Under the pieces are notes generated by a model. That model saw only the letters and a program-made list of their open reading frames with translations, made no database searches and had not been told where the DNA came from. Source: a virus. Taken from it: a DNA stretch of 64,000 nt. Location of the stretch: positions 1 through 64,000 of the IMG/VR virus record IMGVR_UViG_3300037010_001702, one strand, 5' to 3'. Both the position numbers and the translations under genes were made by a program. Positions 38,721 through 46,137 of this stretch are shown in pieces (within the stretch, counting starts at the first letter, position 1; the number at the start of each line of letters is the position of its first letter).

Positions 38721-40667
38721 ATGACAAAATACGCAAAACAGACGTACCAGGTTCTAGACGAAATTGAGCACATCCGTAAACGGACTGGTATGTATGCTGG
38801 TTCTACAGCAGAACAGCAAGCAATGGAATGGGTTTATGATCTCGAAACCAAGAAGATGGTGAAGCGAGACATCAACTACATCCCAGCATTGGTAAAAATC
38901 TTCTCAGAAATTCTCGATAATGCTATTGACGAATCTCGTCGAGCACCAGAGACACTCGATTCTATTCGTGTATCCTTTGAGGATGATGGAAGCATTTCAG
39001 TTCAAGACAACGGTCGCGGAATTCCCGTTCAGATTCATGAGCAAACTGGTAAGTATATTGCTGAGACAGTGTTCTCTAATCTTCGTGCTGGTTCAAACTT
39101 CAACGATGATGAAGATCAACAGCTTATTGGAACCAACGGTGTAGGTTCAACCCTCACAAATGTTCTCTCTTCACATTTCAGAATCGAAAGTTGTGATGGT
39201 AAGAAGTTGTTCAAGCAAGACTTCCGGAAGGGTATGCGCGAGCGTGACGAACCTACCATAAAGGCTGATAACAAGAATCGCACAAAGATTACCTTTACCC
39301 CTGATTACGAGTTCTTCAACCTGAAAGGGTTGAATGAAGGCAATCGTCTTCGTATGATGAAGAAGGTTGTTGATGCTGCTGCATGTAACATTGGTGTAAA
39401 GTTCTATATCAATGGTGAACGTATTATGATTCGAGACTTCGAGGATTATGTTGCACTCTATGCTACTGACTATGTTGTTGATTCAACTCCAGATTGGAAG
39501 GTTGGTATCTCTTCGAGCGACGGATTTGAGCATGTAAGCTTTGTGAACTCAGTTGAAACATACCAAGGCGGTACCCATATTCTGTACGTGACGATGCAGA
39601 TTGCAAATGCTGTCCGCGAGTTCATTAAGAAAAAGCACAAAATCGATGTTACCCCAGCTCAAATTCGTGATCACTTCCGTGTCTACATTGCTGCCAACAT
39701 TAATCGCCCTAAGTTCTCTTCACAGACAAAAGAGAATATGATTTCAGCTGTTAGCGATTACAAGACAAGCTGGGAAGTTCCAGACAAGATGATCAACAAG
39801 ATTGTCAAGTCGACGATCATCCAATCAATTCTGGATTGGGCAGAAGCTAAGGCCCACCAGGAACAGATGAAGGACCTGCGCAAGCTTAACAAGGATACTG
39901 ATAAGGCTGACCCTCGTCGTGTTGATAAGTTCTGCGATGCTCTCGAAAAGAAGGACCGCACTAAGTGCGTTCTGTTCTTGGCTGAAGGAGATTCTGCGGC
40001 TAAGTCTTTGTTCGCTGCTCGTGGTAAGACTAACTTCATTGGTACATTCCCTCTGAAGGGTAAGCCATTGAATGTCCGTGAAAAGGATATTGCTCGAGTA
40101 CTTGGACTTGATAAGAAGAAGGACGGTAAGTCTGAGCCAAATGAAATCCAGAAGATTCTGACTATCATCGGTCTTCGTATCGGTGAGAAGGTTAACTCTC
40201 TGTCTGAACTCCGCTTCGGTAAGGTTGCGTTTGCCACCGATGCTGACGTTGACGGCTCCCACATTGCCGGTCTGCTCATGAATGTATTCGATACATTCTG
40301 GCCTGAATTGTTCGAGCTTGGGTTCATTCACATCCTCCGTACTCCTGTTGTGAAGGTTGTTTTGAAGAACAAGGAAGTTATTGAGTTCTTTACTGAACGT
40401 GAATTCAAGGATTGGGTAAAGAAAGACGGTCAGAAGGCAAAGGGTTGGTCACATCGCTACTATAAAGGATTGGGTACGACAAAGACCAATGACTTTATCC
40501 CATACATGGAAAACTTGAATCAATATCTGTTCCAGATTACAATGGATGGGCAGGATGACAAGCAAGCTCTTGACCTTGCTTTCAATGGAGAACGCGCTGA
40601 TGACCGTAAGGCCTGGCTCGAGACTCCTGCCGATAACTTTGAAGACTTCATAGTTGAAGCAGCCTAA
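38721..40667 (+). CDS. 39: Type II DNA topoisomerase large subunit (T4 gp39-like, with gp60 part)
   Basis: A 648-residue protein. The GHKL ATPase domain has EILDNAIDES (63-72) and DNGRGIP (96-102), and GTNGVGSTLTNVLSS follows. The TOPRIM domain has AEGDSAAKSL (about 421) and TDADVDGSH (about 507). In T4 these domains are split between genes 39 and 60; here they are in one frame. With gp52 it forms an ATP-driven topoisomerase needed for replication initiation. A -10-like TATAAT and TTGACA lie between the HNH remnant and the ATG. No intein or intron is visible. Confidence 0.95.
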   Translation: MTKYAKQTYQVLDEIEHIRKRTGMYAGSTAEQQAMEWVYDLETKKMVKRDINYIPALVKIFSEILDNAIDESRRAPETLDSIRVSFEDDGSISVQDNGRGIPVQIHEQTGKYIAETVFSNLRAGSNFNDDEDQQLIGTNGVGSTLTNVLSSHFRIESCDGKKLFKQDFRKGMRERDEPTIKADNKNRTKITFTPDYEFFNLKGLNEGNRLRMMKKVVDAAACNIGVKFYINGERIMIRDFEDYVALYATDYVVDSTPDWKVGISSSDGFEHVSFVNSVETYQGGTHILYVTMQIANAVREFIKKKHKIDVTPAQIRDHFRVYIAANINRPKFSSQTKENMISAVSDYKTSWEVPDKMINKIVKSTIIQSILDWAEAKAHQEQMKDLRKLNKDTDKADPRRVDKFCDALEKKDRTKCVLFLAEGDSAAKSLFAARGKTNFIGTFPLKGKPLNVREKDIARVLGLDKKKDGKSEPNEIQKILTIIGLRIGEKVNSLSELRFGKVAFATDADVDGSHIAGLLMNVFDTFWPELFELGFIHILRTPVVKVVLKNKEVIEFFTEREFKDWVKKDGQKAKGWSHRYYKGLGTTKTNDFIPYMENLNQYLFQITMDGQDDKQALDLAFNGERADDRKAWLETPADNFEDFIVEAA

Positions 40668-40707
40668 TACAAGATTACTTCCGTTAAAGAACAGGTTATA
40701 ATACTAT

Positions 40708-42087
40708 ATGGTTACAAAACATACACCTACTGATACTGGCAATCTTAAGGTTCGCTGTATCCCAGCCCGACACTTTTTTAATACGGCATTTAAAGAATTT
40801 TCACTATATGATAACGTTAGAAGTATTCCACTTTTGACGGACGGATTAAAACCTGCTCAGCGAAAAGCAGTATATGGCACATTTCTTAGAGGAGAAAATG
40901 CTGGACTATTAAACGTAGAGCGGTTATCTGCTGCAGTTGCCGCGTCCACTGACTATCACCACGGCATTGGCAGCCTTACATCAACTATCATTGGTCTTGC
41001 AAACGATTATCCTGGTTCGAACAACATGAACCTCTTTGTCCCTGAAGGACAGTTTGGTTCTCGTTTGACTTCTGAAGCAGCTGCTCCTCGTTATATTGAG
41101 ACGAAGCTCTCTACATTCTTTCGCGCACTCTTTCCTAAGGCAGATGATGCCATCCTGGTTCACAATGAAACCGATGGTGAGAAGATTGAACCAAAAACCT
41201 ATCTTCCAATCCTTCCTTTGTCATTGATTAATGGTGCGCAAGGTACCGGAACTGGACACGCTTGTGTTATCATGGCATACAATCCTAAAGAGATTGCTGC
41301 TGCGTGCTTAAATGTTCTGGCTGGTAAGAAGCTGAAGCCTGGTACCTTGACCCCCTGGTACAATGGATTTAGTGGCAACATCACTCGCAATCCAGAAACT
41401 GGGCAAGTTGTTATTACTGGCAAGCTTCAAGTGGTTAACTCAACCACCATCAAGGTCACAGAGCTTCCAGTTGGAGTGTATCTCGACCAATACAAATCCC
41501 ACTTGAACAAGATGGAAGATGCTGAGTTGATCAAGGATTGGGAAGACCGTTCCACTGAAGATGGATTCGACTTCACTATCACTGTTCCTCGCTCACTGAC
41601 TGCTTTGCCTGAAGAAGAACTTTACAAGAAGTTCAAGCTCATCTCTCGTGATACAGAAAATCTGACTCTTTGGGATGTTGATGGAGTTCTAAAGCGCTTT
41701 GATTCTGTTGAAGCAATAGTTGAAGCATTTGTCCCGTGGCGCCTGAGCCAGTATGAAGTTCGGCGTCAGAAGCTTATTGCTGATGCTAAGGAATCCATTC
41801 ATTGGTCCTCTATGAAAATCAGGTTCATTAATTTTTATCTGAAGAATACTGTACTCTTTAAAAATACTGGTAAGAAAGAGTTGATTGAACTCCTTATCAA
41901 AAATGAATTTAATGAGTATGACCGTCTGTTGTCGATGGCTCTTTGGAATTTAACTAAGGATAAAATAAAAGAGCTTGAAGACGAACTAGATGAGTTCAGA
42001 AAACAACTTGCTAGTCTTGAAGAAGATACTGCTAAGGCAATGTATTCTCGAGAGCTAAAAGTTTTTTCCTCATCCAATATTCCTTGA
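40708..42087 (+). CDS. 52: Type II DNA topoisomerase medium subunit (T4 gp52-like)
   Basis: A 459-residue protein. It has RSIPLLTDGLKPAQRKAVYG, the catalytic Tyr129 in SEAAAPRYIETKLS, INGAQGTGTGHACVIM and the GyrA/ParC-like cleavage-core order. The C-terminal quarter is a charged coiled coil (KDKIKELEDELDEFRKQLAS). It pairs with the gene 39 product. A -10-like GGTTATAATAC lies 10 bases before its ATG. A strong hairpin follows the stop. Confidence 0.95.
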   Translation: MVTKHTPTDTGNLKVRCIPARHFFNTAFKEFSLYDNVRSIPLLTDGLKPAQRKAVYGTFLRGENAGLLNVERLSAAVAASTDYHHGIGSLTSTIIGLANDYPGSNNMNLFVPEGQFGSRLTSEAAAPRYIETKLSTFFRALFPKADDAILVHNETDGEKIEPKTYLPILPLSLINGAQGTGTGHACVIMAYNPKEIAAACLNVLAGKKLKPGTLTPWYNGFSGNITRNPETGQVVITGKLQVVNSTTIKVTELPVGVYLDQYKSHLNKMEDAELIKDWEDRSTEDGFDFTITVPRSLTALPEEELYKKFKLISRDTENLTLWDVDGVLKRFDSVEAIVEAFVPWRLSQYEVRRQKLIADAKESIHWSSMKIRFINFYLKNTVLFKNTGKKELIELLIKNEFNEYDRLLSMALWNLTKDKIKELEDELDEFRKQLASLEEDTAKAMYSRELKVFSSSNIP

Positions 42088-42108
42088 GTGTATTAGCTAT
42101 TTTCTGAG

Positions 42109-42146
42109 AATGCTCATCAGATTTGCTTTTCTATCTGATGAGCATT
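42109..42146. terminator. 14-bp perfect hairpin after gene 52
   Basis: AATGCTCATCAGAT and ATCTGATGAGCATT pair around a 10-base loop just after gene 52. The T-run is short, so it may be a weak terminator. The rest of 42147-42365 holds only a promoter-like GATATAATACC (about 42292) before the next gene. Confidence 0.6.
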
Positions 42147-42365
42147 TGGTGAAGTGCCCAGGACGTCTTGGAACGTAATGAACTGCCAACCATCCTTACT
42201 AAGAGTAAATGACAGACATAATGTTGTCTAGCAGATAGAAATACTAAATTATTCTTGGTGTTTTCAATATACCCGGGTTGTTGATTATGTAATGATATAA
42301 TACCTTTGTTGTTCAGTAACAATAGACCTCTGATTTATGCTAATCTCTCTATAAGGAATGCAAAT

Positions 42366-42533
42366 ATGTATAAGATTTTGGTTGTTATCCGTGCAGTAGG
42401 AAGCTTTGATGGTGGGCGGGCTGTATCTCAACAGCTCATTGAGTTCGATAGTAAGGGTGATGCACAATATGCACTTGAGCAGCTATTCGTTTCTAAAACA
42501 GCTGAATGGACAATCGTGAAACTGTGGGCATGA
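42366..42533 (+). CDS. Small unknown protein (55 aa)
   Basis: Fifty-five residues, MYKILVVIRAVGSFDGGRAV, then an amphipathic helix (DAQYALEQLFVSKT). The ATG at 42366 follows an ATAAGGAA ribosome site; an earlier ATG at 42306 has none. It overlaps the J-domain gene by 4 bases. Confidence 0.65.
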   Translation: MYKILVVIRAVGSFDGGRAVSQQLIEFDSKGDAQYALEQLFVSKTAEWTIVKLWA

Positions 42534-43168
42534 AGACTGAACTGGCTTATAAGCTACTAGGGATAGACACCTCAGCCAATTTTGAGCAAGCACAAAAGGC
42601 TTATAGAAAGCTTGCACAGCAATATCACCCTGATAAGCAAGGTGGAAATGAAGAGAAGTTCAAGCTCATCAAAGAAGCTTTTGAAACCCTCTCACCTTTA
42701 ACCAAGACTAAGACTGAGGTAATAACAATTACTTTAGAGGAAGCATTCAGTGGCTGCATCAAGGAATTGGATGGACGCGTGTTTGTAATACGCCCCGGTG
42801 TTTATCCAGGCGATGTTCTTGAAAATGATGTTGTGATTGAAATCACTTCTGAATCATGGTCTCCACGTTGGGGTGATGATTATCCCAAAGGTGATGTCAT
42901 GAAAGACTTCAAACTTAGTCCATTCAAGATGATCCTTGGTGGTTGGGTTGATGTTCCTATTCTTGGTGGCACTAAGAAGGCTTACATCCACCCAGGTTTC
43001 AGAGCAAATAGCATTCTGAAATTGGCGCAGGGTGGTTATTGGAAGAATACAGAAGACCCGGAGCGTGGTGATTGCTACCTTAGGTTAGTCCCAGATATAA
43101 AACAATTACATGAATACGATAAGGAAGAATTAAATGTCGTTGCAAAATACACAGATTCTTGCATTTGA
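42530..43168 (+). CDS. DnaJ-like J-domain protein
   Basis: A 212-residue protein from ATG 42530. The J-domain (AYKLLGIDTSANFEQAQKAY and QQYHPDKQGG, HPD at 33-35) is followed by a DnaJ-C-like beta domain (ITLEEAFSGC, VIRPGVYPGD, GGWVDVPILGG). The Gly/Phe and zinc domains of full DnaJ are missing. It likely recruits host DnaK for phage assembly or replication-complex remodelling. Its end overlaps the start of the next gene by 35 bases. Confidence 0.85.
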   Translation: MKTELAYKLLGIDTSANFEQAQKAYRKLAQQYHPDKQGGNEEKFKLIKEAFETLSPLTKTKTEVITITLEEAFSGCIKELDGRVFVIRPGVYPGDVLENDVVIEITSESWSPRWGDDYPKGDVMKDFKLSPFKMILGGWVDVPILGGTKKAYIHPGFRANSILKLAQGGYWKNTEDPERGDCYLRLVPDIKQLHEYDKEELNVVAKYTDSCI

Positions 43169-43670
43169 TTATAGAGGACTTCATAAGGTAATAAGTGGCG
43201 GCCAGTGTGGGGCAGATAGAGCAGGTATTACAGCTGCACGAGATCATGGCATAAAGACTGGTGGGTATGCTCCTCATGGATGGCGCACCCATCACGGCCC
43301 AAGGCCCGACCTGGCAGAGTTTGGTCTAAAGGAGCATTCAAGTGTTACGTATCATGCACGCACTGAATGGAATGTTGTTGCAGCTGAAGGCACTTTAGTT
43401 GTCGCATCTAATTTCAATTCTCCTGGCGTAACGCTTACACACAATCTCAACAGAAAATATCAGAAGCCGTACCTTCAAATACCACCATCTATCGAACATA
43501 CACTAGAGATAGTTGAGTGGCTCATAGCAAATGATATAGGCATTCTAAATGTCGCTGGTAATCGAGACAAAGAAACCGAAATAGGACCTATTCACAACAT
43601 GACATACTGCATTATGGTCATGGCCTTCGCAGAGTTAGACCGCAGAGGATTTCTGGTCAGAGCAGCATAA
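43134..43670 (+). CDS. SLOG-superfamily protein ('putative molybdenum carrier' type)
   Basis: A 178-residue protein with KVISGGQCGADRAGITAARD, then GYAPHGWRTHHGP, TLVVASNFNSPGVTLTHN and NVAGNRDKETEIG. These are the blocks of the SLOG/Rossmann-like family often annotated as molybdenum carrier, a fold that binds nucleotides or nucleotide-derived signals. I would not accept the molybdenum label. It could sense or cleave a nucleotide signal, including in anti-defence. It overlaps the J-domain gene by 35 bases and precedes thyA. Confidence 0.75.
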   Translation: MSLQNTQILAFDYRGLHKVISGGQCGADRAGITAARDHGIKTGGYAPHGWRTHHGPRPDLAEFGLKEHSSVTYHARTEWNVVAAEGTLVVASNFNSPGVTLTHNLNRKYQKPYLQIPPSIEHTLEIVEWLIANDIGILNVAGNRDKETEIGPIHNMTYCIMVMAFAELDRRGFLVRAA

Positions 43671-43673
43671 ATA
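43666..43673 (+). promoter_or_regulatory. Late-type octamer CATAAATA before thyA
   Basis: CATAAATA overlaps the stop of the SLOG-like gene and lies 25 bases before the thyA ATG. Thymidylate synthase is normally early, so this could be a chance match. Confidence 0.25.
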
Positions 43674-43697
43674 CAAAACCTATAACGAATAGAAAAT

Positions 43698-44621
43698 ATG
43701 GAACAACAATACTTAGACCTATGCAATGACGTTATGAAAAATGGTGATGATCGTATTGATCGCACTAAAGTAGGAACACGCTCACTCTTCGGACGTCAGA
43801 TTCGTGGAGACCTTGAAAAGGGATTCCCACTGATTACCACCAAACAGACTTACTTTAAACCTATCCTTGGTGAAATTCTTTGGTTTGTAGAAGGAAGTTC
43901 TGATGAACGCCGTCTTGCTGAAATTACCTATGGTACTCGTGACCCAAGCCGCACCACCATCTGGACTGCTAACGCAAATGCCGATTACTGGAAGCCTAAG
44001 GCTAAGTTTCCTGGTGATCTTGGGCGTGTTTATGGCACTCAGTGGCGTAATTGGACTCACTCAGAGCTCCGTGGTTCCAATGATGTTCTATCCCACCCCG
44101 AAGGTGGCCACACTTACTATGGCGCAAAGGTTCTAGTAAAGCAGTTCGACCAGCTTAAGACTATTGTAGAGACTATCAAAAAGGAACCAGCATCACGTCG
44201 AATGGTTCTAACAGCATTCAATGTTGGGGCAATGGATAACATGGCTCTTCCACCGTGCCATATGTTTGCCCAGTTCCATGTCAATGCTCGTACAGACAAG
44301 CTGTCTTGCCAAGTCTACATGCGCTCTGTAGATGTTGCACTTGGTTTGCCGTTTAATATTGCGTCTTATGCAATATTAACGCATATGGTTGCCCAAGTTG
44401 TGAATTTGCAAGTAGGTGAATTAATTATGACATTGGGAGACACTCATCTGTATCTCAATCATTTAGATGGTATAGAAGAACAGATATCACGCGCCCCATA
44501 TGATTTTCCTGAACTAAAAATTAACCCAGCTATAAAAAATATAGATGACTTTAAAATGTCCGATTTTGAAGTTGTTGGATATAAACACCACCCTGAGATC
44601 AAATATCAAATGGCAGTTTGA
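43698..44621 (+). CDS. thyA: Thymidylate synthase
   Basis: A 307-residue, full-length enzyme. It has GFPLITTKQTYFKPILGEIL, YGTQWRNW, the catalytic Cys187 in ALPPCHMFAQFHV, CQVYMRSVDVALGLPFNIAS, GDTHLYLNH and the C-terminal IKYQMAV. It methylates dUMP to dTMP with methylene-tetrahydrofolate. T4 td carries a group I intron; this gene is unbroken. Immediately after its stop is the C-terminal remnant of a homing endonuclease, showing that this was a past invasion site. Confidence 0.96.
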   Translation: MEQQYLDLCNDVMKNGDDRIDRTKVGTRSLFGRQIRGDLEKGFPLITTKQTYFKPILGEILWFVEGSSDERRLAEITYGTRDPSRTTIWTANANADYWKPKAKFPGDLGRVYGTQWRNWTHSELRGSNDVLSHPEGGHTYYGAKVLVKQFDQLKTIVETIKKEPASRRMVLTAFNVGAMDNMALPPCHMFAQFHVNARTDKLSCQVYMRSVDVALGLPFNIASYAILTHMVAQVVNLQVGELIMTLGDTHLYLNHLDGIEEQISRAPYDFPELKINPAIKNIDDFKMSDFEVVGYKHHPEIKYQMAV

Positions 44622-44820
44622 CTGCTACTCCTATAAATCATTACTTAAGAAAGAAAATTTACGATATCAGGAATTAATGTCTGCAAATGCAAGACGAATG
44701 TTAGTAGATGGAACAGAATATTCTCATAGAAGAGATGCAGCAGAAGCAACCGGACTTAAACAAGAGACCTTATGGTATCGAGCAAATAGTAAAAATTTCC
44801 CAAACATTAAACGGCTTTAA
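44622..44820 (+). pseudogene. C-terminal remnant of a homing endonuclease after thyA
   Basis: In the frame after the thyA stop, SYKSLLKKENLRYQELMSAN leads into RRMLVDGTEYSHRRDAAEAT then GLKQETLWYRANSKNFPNI. This is the NUMOD-type DNA-binding tail (VDGxEY...DAAxATGL...T..YR..SxxFP) found at the C-terminus of phage GIY-YIG and HNH homing enzymes. The nuclease part is gone. A short product from ATG 44678 could still be made. Confidence 0.7.
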
Positions 44821-44832
44821 CATAATAAAAGT

Positions 44833-45204
44833 ATGAATTCAAAATCCTCAATCGATTCCTTCTTTCCTGAAGACACTGTATCAGAAGAACTCTTGAAGTC
44901 AGTCCCTAAGAAGGTCTACTTCTGGATTCAGGGACTTGTTGCTGATGTCGAGGAACCTGGTTGCTACAACAAGCTCTCATGGCACTTTGTTCCAGATGGA
45001 ACGAGCACTATTTCATATGGTGAGCAAGACGTGGATGATGACTTCTGCGCCATTTGGTGGGAAGGTATGCCAGACAATCCTAAAGGTCTTTGTGGTAGCG
45101 ATAAGAGAATCCAGTCCATCGTGAGCAACATGGATTTCTTTACGCTGTTCGAAGAAAATGTTTTCACCACACTTGAAACATTTGAAGAAGAACATGACCG
45201 ATAA
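44833..45204 (+). CDS. Unknown protein (123 aa)
   Basis: A 123-residue acidic protein, with KVYFWIQGLVADVEEPGCYN, LSWHFVPDGTSTISYGEQ and IWWEGMPDNPKG. It is Trp-rich and probably globular. No family is recognised. It overlaps the next gene by 11 bases. Confidence 0.6.
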   Translation: MNSKSSIDSFFPEDTVSEELLKSVPKKVYFWIQGLVADVEEPGCYNKLSWHFVPDGTSTISYGEQDVDDDFCAIWWEGMPDNPKGLCGSDKRIQSIVSNMDFFTLFEENVFTTLETFEEEHDR

Positions 45205-45616
45205 TCTTGAAATCTTTAGACATCTCCGCCGACAGTTCTTTGATAGAACTACAGCCCAGTTAGTTCCAGGTATTAATGGAGGAATATCCTTCATGCTTAA
45301 GCCTACAGCTGAAAAGCAGTATGATTACTGGATCTATATTTGTCCTAAGGATATTCAATTCTCTACAAAGCAAGCTGTAAAATCCCTGCGTGATACAGCT
45401 GCTAGAGACGCAATGCCTTGGGGTACTATCAATTTAGATGGTACTCCAATCATTGATCAATTAATCGGATCTGTCTTAGCTTCTAGACACGGACTTCCAT
45501 CTGAAGTATCAGCTTATGTTAGAGAAATAATTGGCTTCTCTAATTATTCAGAAGCTCGCATGTCTGAATTTAAAGATAACGCGGCGGCGAATAAAGCTAT
45601 CTATGAAACAAATTAA
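45194..45616 (+). CDS. Unknown protein (140 aa)
   Basis: A 140-residue protein from ATG 45194 (MTDNLEIFRHLRRQFFDRTT). A beta-rich middle (QYDYWIYICPKDIQF) is followed by helices. An ATG 12 codons earlier lies inside the previous gene. Its end overlaps the start of the broken macrodomain gene by 14 bases. No family is recognised. Confidence 0.55.
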   Translation: MTDNLEIFRHLRRQFFDRTTAQLVPGINGGISFMLKPTAEKQYDYWIYICPKDIQFSTKQAVKSLRDTAARDAMPWGTINLDGTPIIDQLIGSVLASRHGLPSEVSAYVREIIGFSNYSEARMSEFKDNAAANKAIYETN

Positions 45617-46130
45617 ATTTGGTGACATTCTTGATGCCCAATATGGCATCATCGTTCATGGGTGCAATGCACAGGGTGTTATGGGTTCGGGCACAGCTCT
45701 TCACATCAAGTAGAGATATCCGCAAGCCTATGGTGATTATGTTGAAGCCTGTCAGAAAAACAAGCCTGCTGATCTAATGGGACAGGTTATTCTATCGCCC
45801 CGTCACTCCAAGCCTGTTCATAGCAAACTGCATAACACAGCTCAACTACGGCAGAATGGGAACGAAGTACGTTAGCTACCAAGCTGTTCAGAAGTGCTTT
45901 GAACAGGTAGCGTCAGCGTCAGAAAGTATTCAATACCTCGATCCAGATGGCTGCAGGATGACTATTCACTACCCTTTAATAGGTGCTGGTTTAGGAGGTG
46001 GTGATTTGGCTATCATCTCAGACATCATTGAAGCAGTATTTGCTAAGCCAGAACACAAGGATAAGCCTCGAACCCTTTGGATTTACGAGCAGGATTTCAT
46101 AAATAGTTTTATCGATTCTGCTCAGATAAA
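45603..46130 (+). pseudogene. Broken macrodomain (ADP-ribose-binding/hydrolase) gene
   Basis: The frame from ATG 45603 reads MKQIKFGDILDAQYGIIVHG then CNAQGVMGSGTALHIK, a classical macrodomain start, and then a TAG (45711-45713). The same frame goes on RYPQAYGDYVEACQKNKPAD then LMGQVIL. After a frameshift at about 45795-45820 it continues in another frame: FIANCITQLNYGRMGTKYVSY, and HYPLIGAGLGGGDLAIISDI then RTLWIYEQ. All the core motifs are present but broken by one stop and one shift. Macrodomains remove or bind ADP-ribose. It precedes an ADP-ribosyltransferase gene, and its second half runs into it without a stop. Confidence 0.85.
46098..46105 (+). promoter_or_regulatory. Late-type octamer CATAAATA before the ADP-ribosyltransferase
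   Basis: CATAAATA lies in the last codons of the broken macrodomain gene, 33 bases before the ATG at 46138. It supports 46138 as the true start and late timing for a head-packaged enzyme. Confidence 0.5.
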
Positions 46131-46137
46131 CTCAAAA

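Noticed and set aside
38721-42087. Intein or split in the topoisomerase subunits
   Set aside because: Both frames are complete and the GHKL, TOPRIM and Tyr regions are unbroken.
43698-44621. Group I intron in thyA as in T4 td
   Set aside because: The coding sequence is continuous with all catalytic motifs; only an endonuclease tail remains after the stop.
45856-46137. Start of the ADP-ribosyltransferase at 45856, giving a 660-residue protein
   Set aside because: The first 94 codons are the second half of a broken macrodomain. A late octamer at 46098 and a targeting-like peptide at 46138 mark the true start.
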